A program made the position numbers and the translations under genes. From positions 1 through 64,000 of the forward strand of contig JAZRWI010000089.1 of NCBI GenBank assembly GCA_045599645.1: a stretch of 64,000 bases of DNA. Reading direction: 5' to 3'. This document shows positions 1-7,488 of the stretch, in pieces; the stretch's first letter is position 1, and each line of letters starts with the position of its first letter. The notes under the pieces were generated by a model. It had not been told where the DNA came from and ran no database searches. It saw only the letters and a list, made by a program, of their open reading frames with translations. Source of the DNA: RUG334 sp045599645 (GTDB lineage Bacteria > Muiribacteriota > Ozemobacteria > Ozemobacterales > Ozemobacteraceae).

Positions 1-208
1 CGATGGTAGCCAAGAGATTGAATTCATAATATCTAAGGATTGCTCTATAATACCAATAGAGGTCAAAGCAAATCGAGGCACTACCAATTCTCTTAATCAT
101 ATTCTTTCTGATGAATCCATCAGATTAGGCATAAAGCTGTCTGCTGGAAACATAGGCCTGCAAGGCAAAAAATTAACCATGCCTCTTTACATGGCAATGT
201 TTCTGTAA
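1..208 (+). CDS. C-terminal end of a DUF4143-type ATP-binding protein (partial)
   Basis: The frame is open from the left edge (codons start at base 2) to a TAA at 206-208, giving 68 residues. The motif IIPIEVKA is the beta-strand and lysine end of the PD-(D/E)XK-like fold that closes DUF4143/AAA_14 proteins, and the last residues (GIKLSAGNIGL, then MPLYMAMFL) align with the end of the complete homologue at 470-1837. The N-terminal ATPase domain lies outside the window. Biological role of the family is not established; predicted cytoplasmic. Confidence 0.75.
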   Translation, partial: DGSQEIEFIISKDCSIIPIEVKANRGTTNSLNHILSDESIRLGIKLSAGNIGLQGKKLTMPLYMAMFL

Positions 209-210
209 AT

Positions 211-270
211 TTCTTCCACCCCCTTTTGTAAAAGTGCTATTTCTTCTACCTCCTTTCATAAAAGTGGACT
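211..270. repeat. Two tandem 30-bp direct repeats
   Basis: Bases 211-240 and 241-270 are two imperfect 30-bp copies (TTCTTCYACCYCCTTT, then TAAAAGTG). They sit just after the partial ATPase gene. The rest of 209-469 holds nothing I can assign. Confidence 0.6.
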
Positions 271-469
271 AAGGAGGATTTTTCCTGCCAACTCCCGCAC
301 AGCACTAAGTCGGTTAAGCCAAGCCCATACATGTGAATATGGCATCGTAGCCAGGTATCTTTTTTCATATCTAGGCATGGTTCGACATATGAATACTGAC
401 TATAAGGCAAAGTGGCTACGGATAATAGGCAATTAGCAACCGATAACAAGATGAGGCGGATAATTTTAT

Positions 470-1837
470 TTATCCGGAAAGAGAAGACTCTATGTCTATA
501 AATGAAGTAGAAGAAATAAAACGGCGCAGCAAAAATGCACAATAATAAGGCATTGTAATGATATTGTTATCAAGGCCTATATTGCCGTGAATAAGCTTTA
601 TTCCATATTTTATATCAGAATATTTATTGCTGTTAATAAGGGTCTTCAATGATTTTGACTTTCCGTTAGTAGCTTTAACTTCCAAAGGAATTAAACAATT
701 CTGGCTTCTGATAAAAAAGTCTTCTTCCAAAGTAGAATCTTCTCTTTTATAATAAAACAAAGGGTATTTGTTCTTGGTTAATGCTTCAGCAACAATATTC
801 TCATACAAGGCACCTTTATAAACTCCAAGATTCTTGTTTGAGCGCAAATCAAGCTGGGTTTCATCATCTAACATAGAGACGAGCAAACCACTATCAGCCA
901 TATATAATTTGCACTTTGTGTCTTCGTAATTACCACTTAATGGCAGTTCCGGGAAATTCAAACAATAGCATACATTTACAATCCCAGAGTCTTTTAACCA
1001 TTCAATGCAACCTCTATAATCCGAGAATTTCGCACCTTTGGCGACCTTAGAAATCTGAAATTTTTTATTTTCCTTGGCCAGTTGATTTGTTATGTGATTA
1101 AACACATTTAGAATTCTTGTCTGGTCTAATCCTTCTGCGTATTTACGAATATCTTCCTTATAATCATTTATTATTTGCCGCTGAACTTTTATAGATCTTT
1201 CAAATGTTTTCAAGGTAATATAATCATTTACAATTGAAGGCATCCCGCCTAATACACAATAATCAATAAACATTTTAAACAAATGTTCGTTAAGTGCCTC
1301 GGGAATTTGCTTCAATTTGCATAAGCATTCAAATATTTCATTTACTAAATTATCATCGTAGCCCTTAGCCCAAAGAAACTCTTCAAAATCCATAGAAAAC
1401 ATTTCATAGTCTTCTTTATAGCCTACAGAATTACTTTCTATCTGTTTATAGTTTATTCCAAGCAAGGAACCACTGCAAATTACATCATAACGCCCATCCT
1501 GACAAAAAAACTTTAATGAAGTAGCAATATTAGGATATTCCTGTAATTCATCAAACAAAATCAAGGTTTTGCCAGGAATGAATTTTTTAGAGGAATCAAG
1601 GAAAGAAATATATTTTATAATCTCATCTGTTTTATAGCCATTATCGGTTATTGACTTGTATTGAGGTTCCTCAACAAAATTGATTTCAATAAAGCTTTTA
1701 TAATTGTTTCTGGCAAACGTTCTAATAGATTCTGTTTTACCTATCTGTCTAGCGCCTTTTATTATCAGTGGTTTTCGATTCTGCTGCTTTTTCCACTCGG
1801 CTAAGTATATGTCTATTTTTCTTTTCAAATAACCCAT
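470..1837 (-). CDS. ATP-binding protein, AAA_14 + DUF4143
   Basis: 455 residues. The N-terminal P-loop reads GARQIGKT (about residues 28-35), followed by a Walker B strand LILFDE near residue 92. The C-terminal third carries the DUF4143 region ending in PLEVKATNGKSKS, a nuclease-like PD-(D/E)XK core strand. A clear GGAGG-type ribosome site precedes the ATG at 1835-1837. Homologues normally end near the motif MPYYCAFLL; here about 16 extra residues follow, so the stop may be secondary. The family is common in gut anaerobes and often suspected of a defence or mobile role, but no function is proven. Its promoter is at 1888-1916 and three direct repeats abut its -35 box. Confidence 0.85.
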   Translation of the reverse strand: MGYLKRKIDIYLAEWKKQQNRKPLIIKGARQIGKTESIRTFARNNYKSFIEINFVEEPQYKSITDNGYKTDEIIKYISFLDSSKKFIPGKTLILFDELQEYPNIATSLKFFCQDGRYDVICSGSLLGINYKQIESNSVGYKEDYEMFSMDFEEFLWAKGYDDNLVNEIFECLCKLKQIPEALNEHLFKMFIDYCVLGGMPSIVNDYITLKTFERSIKVQRQIINDYKEDIRKYAEGLDQTRILNVFNHITNQLAKENKKFQISKVAKGAKFSDYRGCIEWLKDSGIVNVCYCLNFPELPLSGNYEDTKCKLYMADSGLLVSMLDDETQLDLRSNKNLGVYKGALYENIVAEALTKNKYPLFYYKREDSTLEEDFFIRSQNCLIPLEVKATNGKSKSLKTLINSNKYSDIKYGIKLIHGNIGLDNNIITMPYYCAFLLRRFISSTSFIDIESSLSG

Positions 1838-1887
1838 ACATACCTCCAGAAAAATTTATATAAATATAAATGCTAGATACTATCTTG

Positions 1888-1916
1888 ATTTTACAAGAAT
1901 ACTAGAAGCTTTACAA
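1888..1916 (-). promoter_or_regulatory. Sigma70-type promoter for the ATPase at 470-1837
   Basis: On the minus strand TTGTAA (1911-1916) and TAAAAT (1888-1893) are separated by exactly 17 nt, about 50 bp upstream of the start codon. Confidence 0.5.
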
Positions 1917-1997
1917 CTAAAAAATGAGCGAATATTTTCATAAATTTACTAAAAAATGAGCGAATGTTTTGAATTTACTGCTAAAAAATGAGCGAAT
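1917..1997. repeat. Three 17-bp direct repeats at 32-bp spacing
   Basis: CTAAAAAATGAGCGAAT occurs exactly at 1917, 1949 and 1981, each separated by 15 unrelated bases. The array begins at the base next to the -35 box of the minus-strand ATPase promoter, which suggests iteron-like binding sites for a regulator of that gene. Confidence 0.75.
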
Positions 1998-2046
1998 ATA
2001 CAGTATGAGGGTGCAAATGTGAAAAAATATTTTGGAGAACACGCAG

Positions 2047-2441
2047 ATGCTTACACAAGATAATTTTACAAAAGAGAATATTGAGAGATTACAAAAGATA
2101 AGCGGAAACGATCCATCATTATTAGAAAAAACAGTGTATGCATTTGGACTGCTAGAGGCAATATCAAAGGTGAAAATGCCTTTTATATTTAAGGGTGGAA
2201 CCTGTTTGATGCTTTTGTTGAAAAAGCCAAGAAGATTGTCCACGGATATTGATATCATAGTAGAACCCGGAACGAATCTTGAGTCTTTTATCCAGAAGAG
2301 TATATCTATGAAAAGCTTAGTTTCAAGGGTGCTAAAAGAGTTAACTATCTGAGGAAAGTTAATTCAAAAGCATATGCTTATGTGGTAGCTGCAGTGAAAT
2401 TGCTGGGAAATGAATTAGAAGAGATGCTGTTTATTAAGTAA
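2047..2441 (+). pseudogene. Broken AbiEii/AbiGii-type nucleotidyltransferase toxin gene
   Basis: The first frame begins at ATG 2047 (GGAG 9 nt upstream; a TTG at 2032 is the alternative) and encodes the nucleotidyltransferase signature FKGGTCLMLL...LSTDIDI typical of AbiEii toxins. It stops at 2352 after about 100 residues, whereas the family usually has 250-300. A second frame from about 2280 to the stop at 2439-2441 (motif VNYLRKVNSKAYAYVV) looks like C-terminal material, so the gene carries a frameshift and probably an internal deletion. No AbiEi antitoxin gene is visible upstream. Presumed inactive. Confidence 0.65.
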
Positions 2442-2491
2442 TATTTTTGCCGTTATCGGCGTTTTTATTAGATGTGCTTGTAATGTGGTTT

Positions 2492-2606
2492 TTTGAAGAA
2501 ACGGTAGTTTTTGTAAAAAATAATTTTGAAGGAATGGAATAATGCTCTTGAATGTTTGAAGAAACGGTATTATTATTGAATAATAATTTTGAAGGAATGG
2601 AATAAT
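2492..2606. repeat. Tandem duplication with 63-bp period
   Basis: TTTGAAGAAACGGTA begins at 2492 and at 2555, and GGAATGGAATAAT ends both copies. The region lies directly upstream of the ATPase at 2630 and the second copy contains its best promoter. Confidence 0.75.
2556..2584 (+). promoter_or_regulatory. Candidate promoter for the ATPase at 2630
   Basis: TTGAAG (2556-2561), a 17-nt spacer and AATAAT (2579-2584) fall in the second copy of the 63-bp repeat. In the first copy the -10 position is only A-rich, so duplication may have created a better promoter. Confidence 0.4.
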
Positions 2607-2614
2607 ATGTTTCC

Positions 2615-2623
2615 GGGGGGGGG
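2615..2623 (+). promoter_or_regulatory. Poly-G tract serving as ribosome-binding site
   Basis: Nine consecutive G residues lie six bases upstream of ATG 2630. It is the only SD-like sequence for this gene and a homopolymer of a length that can slip during replication. Confidence 0.5.
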
Positions 2624-2629
2624 CTATAT

Positions 2630-3967
2630 ATGTTCAAAAGAAAAGCTTTTGAAAAATTAAAATATTGGAAAGAAAAAAAAGCTCCAAAGTATTCTGTGCT
2701 TTTAGAAGGGGCTAGACGTGTAGGAAAGTCAACAATTGCTGAGGAATTTGCAAAAAAGGAATACAGGTCATATATAAAGGTTGATTTTGCAAACATAACG
2801 CAAGATGTTCTTGATGTGTTTGATGACATTGCAAATCTTGATATTTTCTTTCTTAGACTGCAAACAGTAACTGGAATAACACTGTATAAAAGGGAGTCTG
2901 TCATTATTTTCGACGAGATTCAGCTTATGCCTAAGGTGCGTCAGGCGATAAAGTATCTGGTTGCAGACGGAAGATATGACTATATTGAGACTGGGTCACT
3001 TATTAGCATAAAAAAGAATGTCAAAGATATTGTTCTCCCTTCTGAGGAAATGAAAATACAGATATATCCGATGGACTATGAAGAATTTATGTGGGCTATT
3101 GGAAATGATACATATAATCTGTTAAGAGAACTGTATAAGCTTGGAAAGCCGGTTGGAAATTCCTTAAATAGAAAGTTGATGAGAGATTTTAGAATCTATA
3201 TAGCGGTTGGAGGAATGCCGCAGGCTGTAGAAGCATATGTGGAAGGCAGGAATTTTACAGAAATTGATGAAGTAAAGAGGGAAATCATAGCTTTATACAA
3301 GGATGATTTCTTCAAAATAGATGGTACCGGTTTAATCGGAAGAATGTATGATTCCGTTCCGACTCAGCTTGCAACGAATAAGAGAAGCTATGTTATTTCC
3401 GCGGCTACAGGCAAAAAGAAGATTGATAAAGATTTAGAGCGCTTGCATGACTTATTGGATTCAAAGACTGTATTACCTTGTTACAATGTCCTTAATCCAA
3501 GTATCGCACTGCCTCAAACAAGAGTAGATGACACATTTAAGCTATATTTAGCCGATACAGGACTATTTACTACGATGATTTTCAAATCTTCAGGACAGAC
3601 GAATGAAAACATCTATACGAAACTTCTAAGTGATTCGTTACCTGCAGATTTGGGGTATCTGTATGAGAATGCTGTTTCTCAGATTATTGCCGCTTCAGAT
3701 ATAGATCTTTATTATCATACCTGGGAAAAAAAGAATAGTTCACATTACTATGAGGTTGATTTTTTGCTTGCGTCGAAGACAAAGATAGTTCCTGTTGAGG
3801 TTAAATCATCCGGAATTGGCAAACATGAATCAATTATGGAATTTCAGAAGAAGTATTCCAGGTATGTAGTAAAAGAAATCCTGCTATCACAGAAGGATAT
3901 CGGCAATGTTGAAATGCTGAAACTATATCCAGTATATATGCTGCCGTTCATAGTTGAAGATTTGTAA
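2630..3967 (+). CDS. ATP-binding protein, AAA_14 + DUF4143
   Basis: 445 residues. Walker A is GARRVGKST (about residues 26-34), Walker B VIIFDEIQ near residue 90, and the C-terminal DUF4143 region contains EVDFLL and VPVEVKSS, the acidic and lysine positions of a PD-(D/E)XK-like fold. It is a different subfamily from the product of 470-1837. A run of nine G at 2615-2623, six bases before the ATG, supplies the ribosome-binding sequence and is a candidate for slippage. The last few codons and about 60 downstream bases are duplicated at 5681-5756. Cytoplasmic; function unproven. Confidence 0.85.
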   Translation: MFKRKAFEKLKYWKEKKAPKYSVLLEGARRVGKSTIAEEFAKKEYRSYIKVDFANITQDVLDVFDDIANLDIFFLRLQTVTGITLYKRESVIIFDEIQLMPKVRQAIKYLVADGRYDYIETGSLISIKKNVKDIVLPSEEMKIQIYPMDYEEFMWAIGNDTYNLLRELYKLGKPVGNSLNRKLMRDFRIYIAVGGMPQAVEAYVEGRNFTEIDEVKREIIALYKDDFFKIDGTGLIGRMYDSVPTQLATNKRSYVISAATGKKKIDKDLERLHDLLDSKTVLPCYNVLNPSIALPQTRVDDTFKLYLADTGLFTTMIFKSSGQTNENIYTKLLSDSLPADLGYLYENAVSQIIAASDIDLYYHTWEKKNSSHYYEVDFLLASKTKIVPVEVKSSGIGKHESIMEFQKKYSRYVVKEILLSQKDIGNVEMLKLYPVYMLPFIVEDL

Positions 3968-4025
3968 TTTGTGCCACTACATAAAATTCTGTATGTTTTG
4001 CAGTTGAAAAACAGTCTTTTATATT
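3950..4025 (+). repeat. Repeat X, copy 1 (76 bp)
   Basis: Bases 3950-4025 match 5681-5756 with one visible mismatch. The copy includes the last codons and stop of the ATPase at 2630-3967. Confidence 0.85.
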
Positions 4026-4129
4026 GCATTGTTAATCCAAGATGATTATTATGGGTTGTGCTGTTATTAAAATAGACATAGGATTTCCAATATATTGTCT
4101 ATCATAGGGCAGATTGGTGGTTTATTGAT

Positions 4130-5236
4130 ATGAAAAAAGCGTTTGCTATAATTCTTTGCATATTTGTTTCTTTTATGACATTAGGTTGTGGCGGAAATAG
4201 TCATATTGCACATATGATGGAATCTTCAGAATGTCCTGAAGCCTTCAGGTATGGGGTTCCCTACCCTGATGAAAATTGGAATATTGCTTTTTATTCCTGG
4301 AATAATTCAACAAAGCAGACTCCATTTGGAACAGGCTATGTAATAGCGAACGAAGATAATAGCAATGATAATTTCCTTCTTGTAAAAAATAACGAAGAGA
4401 TTTTTTATGGTTTGAATAATGGAGCTGGCAATTATGAGTATGCTAAGGTCTTTGATTATGCCAGCAATGAATTTGATATCTGTGAAGGCTTGCGCTGCTC
4501 GGAAAAAAGACCTGTAAAGTTTGAAGATGACAATTATGAAGGTCTTTTTGAACTAATAGTCAATGGTTCTGAAGAGTATTATGACTTAGAGAATTTAGGA
4601 TTCTTCTTTGACACCAATATGTCTTACTTTTTTATTCTTGATTTTTCAGAAGATATTTATGCAAATACTCTCAACACAAGAATGTCTGCCTTAAAATCTT
4701 TACGTTTATCAACGAATACTAAATTGACTGAAAGATGGAGAGTAAAATCTAATCAATTACAGTCTGCTGAAGAAGATTCAATAAACGAATTAGAAGAGGA
4801 TATTCGTAATAGCAGTTTAAGTAAAACAGAAAAAGAGCTTACAATAAAAATCTGCGAGAAAATAAAAGAACTGATAAAAAATATAAAAGATACTGAATCT
4901 ATCATAAAAGCAGCTGAAAGTTTAATAAAAGAGAAAGAGGAACTATTGAAGACTGCAAAAAGCGAAGAAGAGGCAGAAAGACTTAAGTCTGATATTCAAA
5001 GATTGAAAAATGATATTGAACAGAATCAAAGAACGATAACTAGTTATTTCAAGGATATCGGGCAAAACATAATTGATATAACGATGAAATTAAACCCCAA
5101 AACAAGAGAACGCGATGAAACCCTTGAGAGAAAACCCAAAGAAGTAAGGCAATCAATACAAATTGGAAAAATTTGTGATATTTTGAAAAATATTTATAAT
5201 TTACTGTTTGAGAGAAAATCAAGGTCTGTTAAATAA
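4130..5236 (+). CDS. Putative lipoprotein with C-terminal coiled coil
   Basis: 368 residues, no family recognised. The first 20 residues form a hydrophobic signal ending in TLGC, a lipobox-like sequence with Cys20, so a lipid-anchored envelope protein is likely. Residues about 35-180 are a globular, acidic, aromatic-rich region. From about residue 200 to 320 the sequence is dense in K, E, I and L with heptad-like spacing, predicting long coiled coils. The extreme C-terminus is strongly basic. It is AT-rich and sits alone between repeat X copy 1 and repeat Y copy 1, so it may be cassette cargo. Confidence 0.75.
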   Translation: MKKAFAIILCIFVSFMTLGCGGNSHIAHMMESSECPEAFRYGVPYPDENWNIAFYSWNNSTKQTPFGTGYVIANEDNSNDNFLLVKNNEEIFYGLNNGAGNYEYAKVFDYASNEFDICEGLRCSEKRPVKFEDDNYEGLFELIVNGSEEYYDLENLGFFFDTNMSYFFILDFSEDIYANTLNTRMSALKSLRLSTNTKLTERWRVKSNQLQSAEEDSINELEEDIRNSSLSKTEKELTIKICEKIKELIKNIKDTESIIKAAESLIKEKEELLKTAKSEEEAERLKSDIQRLKNDIEQNQRTITSYFKDIGQNIIDITMKLNPKTRERDETLERKPKEVRQSIQIGKICDILKNIYNLLFERKSRSVK

Positions 5237-5293
5237 AGAGTGATAACTATGAATTAGCCTTCGGCTGTTAGCGGCTGTTCTTTCTCGGCTGAT

Positions 5294-5381
5294 AGCTAAT
5301 GGCCAACAGCTAAAAGCGTATAGAATCACACATAATCATGCAGTTGCTATAAAATTAGGTATTAGGTATTAGGTCTTAGGT
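5294..5381 (+). repeat. Repeat Y, copy 1 (88 bp)
   Basis: Matches 7280-7367 with three visible mismatches. It runs into the 7-bp repeats that follow. Confidence 0.85.
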
Positions 5382-5556
5382 CTTAGGTATTAGGTATTAG
5401 GTCTTAGGTCTTAGGTCTTAGGTCTTAGGTTCAAACTTCCGGCTTCTGGCTTCCAGCTTCTGGCTTCCAGCTTCTGGCTTCCAGCTTCTGGCTTCCAGCT
5501 TCTGGCTTCCAGCTTCCAGCTTCCGGCTTCCGGCTTCCGGCTTCCGGCTTCTGGCT
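5355..5556. repeat. Heptamer array (TTAGGTA/C then CTTCCGG/CTTCTGG)
   Basis: Tandem 7-bp units: TTAGGTA and TTAGGTC to about 5430, then CTTCCGG, CTTCTGG and CTTCCAG to about 5556. The period is seven bases throughout although the word changes halfway. Confidence 0.9.
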
Positions 5557-5680
5557 AACGCTTATTTGGTAGATGCTTGGTTCTGTTTTCCTTACGGGTA
5601 AAGATAAATGACAATATAATTTATTTCGGGCAAGTAAGCTGTCTGGGTTAAGCAGGAATTCCTTTATTCTCATCATTATT

Positions 5681-5756
5681 ATAGTTGAAGATTTGTAATT
5701 TGTGCCACTACATAAAATTCTGGATGTTTTGCAGTTGAAAAACAGTCTTTTATATT
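5681..5756 (+). repeat. Repeat X, copy 2 (76 bp)
   Basis: Second copy of 3950-4025, here free-standing upstream of the ATPase at 5800, including an orphan copy of the ATPase stop codon. Confidence 0.85.
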
Positions 5757-5799
5757 ATATTATTTTAATGACGATTAAATTAATGGAGATTAAGTTGGT

Positions 5800-7125
5800 G
5801 TGAAGAAGTTTTATGACCGCAAGAATGAACTCAAAGCTCTGGAAAAAATAGAAAAGAATTCATTAAATTCTGCTAATTTCACTGTTATAACAGGTCGCCG
5901 CAGAATCGGAAAGACTGAACTCTTGAAGAAATATATTGAAAAGAAAAAGAGCTGTTACTTATTTACAACTCGCAGTTCAGAAACCCTCCTTTGTGAACAG
6001 TGGCAGAAAAGCCTGGAAGATGATATCGGTCTTAAAATTTTTGGAAAAATAACTTCGCTTTCTGATATTTTTGAACAGATCATGCAGTATTCAAAGAAGG
6101 AACATTTTGTTCTTGTTATTGATGAGTTTCAGGATCTCCAGATTATTAATCCATCCTTTTTCAGCCAAATGCAGAATATATGGGACAGCAATAATGGTGA
6201 CTCAAAAATAAACCTTATTGTTTGTGGTTCTGTTTATTTCATGATGAAAAAGATTTTTGAAGATGATAAGGAACCTCTTTTTGGTCGTGCCACAGGAAAA
6301 ATCAATTTAACTCCATTTTCACCTTCTGTTTGCAAAGAGATTTTAAGTGACTATAATTCAAGTTATAAAAATGAAGATTTGCTGTGTCTTTATATGTTGA
6401 GTGGGGGAGTTGCAAAGTATATTTCTCTGCTTATGGAATCTGGCAGTATAACAAAGGAAAAAATGATTGAATATGTTACAGGAATAGCTTCACCGTTTCT
6501 TATTGATGGTAAGGATGTTCTTGTAAGTGAGATGGGTAAAGATTACGGAGTTTATTTTTCAATTCTTGCATTGATTTCCAGAGGACTGACCGCACAAAAA
6601 GAAATCGATTCAGTGATTCAGAAAAATACCGGCGCATACCTTGCCAATCTTGATAAGGTTTATAATGTCATAAAACCTATACGTCCATTGTATTCAAAAA
6701 GCGAAAGCCGTAATGCCCGCTGGCAGATTACTGACAGCTATTTGCGTTTCTATTTTCGCTTTATTTATGCAAATCAGAGTCTTGTGGAACTAGGTCAGTA
6801 TGATTTGTTAAAATCTGTAATTTTACGAAATTATGAAACTTTCACTGGAAAAACTTTGGAGCTATATTTTACAAACAAGATTAACGAGGAAAAACAACTC
6901 ACAAGAATTGGTGGTTGGTGGGATCGCAAAGGTGAAAACGAAATTGATGTGATAGCTGTAAATGATTTAGAAAAATTCTGTGATGTTTACGAAGTAAAAC
7001 GCCAACCAAACAAAATAAATCTTTCAAAACTGGCTGAAAAGGTAAGCAACTTTAAATCTTCTGTTAAGTCTGAAATTGATGGATATTCTATTCGAACATT
7101 TGGTTTGAGTTTGGAAGATATGTAG
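5800..7125 (+). CDS. ATP-binding protein, archaeal-type ATPase (ATPase_2) with DUF234-like C-terminus
   Basis: 441 residues from a GTG at 5800 with GGAG about 11 nt upstream. The N-terminus FYDRKNEL is the usual start of this STAND-like family; Walker A is TGRRRIGKTEL (about 31-41) and Walker B FVLVIDEFQD near residue 108. A winged-helix-like middle is followed by a C-terminal nuclease-like region with ENEIDVIAV and DVYEVKR. Such proteins are frequent in archaea and anaerobic bacteria and have no agreed function. It lies between repeat X copy 2 and repeat Y copy 2. Confidence 0.8.
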   Translation: MKKFYDRKNELKALEKIEKNSLNSANFTVITGRRRIGKTELLKKYIEKKKSCYLFTTRSSETLLCEQWQKSLEDDIGLKIFGKITSLSDIFEQIMQYSKKEHFVLVIDEFQDLQIINPSFFSQMQNIWDSNNGDSKINLIVCGSVYFMMKKIFEDDKEPLFGRATGKINLTPFSPSVCKEILSDYNSSYKNEDLLCLYMLSGGVAKYISLLMESGSITKEKMIEYVTGIASPFLIDGKDVLVSEMGKDYGVYFSILALISRGLTAQKEIDSVIQKNTGAYLANLDKVYNVIKPIRPLYSKSESRNARWQITDSYLRFYFRFIYANQSLVELGQYDLLKSVILRNYETFTGKTLELYFTNKINEEKQLTRIGGWWDRKGENEIDVIAVNDLEKFCDVYEVKRQPNKINLSKLAEKVSNFKSSVKSEIDGYSIRTFGLSLEDM

Positions 7126-7126
7126 A

Positions 7127-7285
7127 AAAGACTTACAGGTTGTTACAGACACCAATTCAGAATCTGTGCACAAAGCTAATGCACAGACCCAGGTAAAGCC
7201 TGGTGATTTTGTTTATCTGACTGATTATGTTGATGATGCAATATTAGATATACTTTATTTTTCCAGCCATTATTCTGAAAGCTAA
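7127..7285 (+). pseudogene. Fragment resembling the N-terminal part of an M15 D-Ala-D-Ala dipeptidase
   Basis: An open stretch without start codon ends at TAA 7283-7285. Its translation contains PGDFVYLTDYVDDAILDI followed by LYFSSHY, which resembles the beginning of the catalytic domain of VanX/DdpX-like M15 dipeptidases. The frame stops exactly where repeat Y copy 2 begins at 7280, so the rest of the gene seems to have been replaced. Resemblance is by eye only. Confidence 0.4.
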
Positions 7286-7367
7286 TGGCCAACAGCTAAA
7301 AGCGTATAGAATCACACATAATCATGCAACTGCTGTAAAATTAGGTATTAGGTATTAGGTCTTAGGT
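7280..7367 (+). repeat. Repeat Y, copy 2 (88 bp)
   Basis: Second copy of 5294-5381. It is followed by a shortened version of the same heptamer words, so copy 1 and copy 2 differ mainly in heptamer number. Confidence 0.85.
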
Positions 7368-7488
7368 TCAAACTTCCAGTTTCTGGCTTTCGACTGGTCT
7401 GCTTTCTCGCGGGCTATTGCATAAAAATGATAGACGTGATAGAAATTTATTTATACACAATATAGAAATAAATAGGGACGCAGGCAAA

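Larger units (their letters stand above)
5237..5799. other. Gene-free repeat region
   Basis: This 563-bp gap contains repeat Y copy 1 (5294-5381), a heptamer array (5355-5556) and repeat X copy 2 (5681-5756). No coding function is seen; the minus-strand open frame in it is only translated heptamers. Confidence 0.8.

Noticed and set aside
246..542. Minus-strand open frame of 98 codons
   Set aside because: Overlaps the end of the real ATPase gene, has no ribosome site and no recognisable motif; another minus frame here (ending at 256) is equally open, so neither is supported.
1917..1997. Three repeats at 32-bp period look like a tiny CRISPR
   Set aside because: Only three 17-bp A-rich repeats with 15-bp AT-rich spacers, no cas genes, and they abut a promoter; regulatory iterons fit better.
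5431..5676. Minus-strand frame encoding repeated KPEAGS-like units
   Set aside because: It is the three-frame reading of a 7-bp DNA repeat, without start signals.
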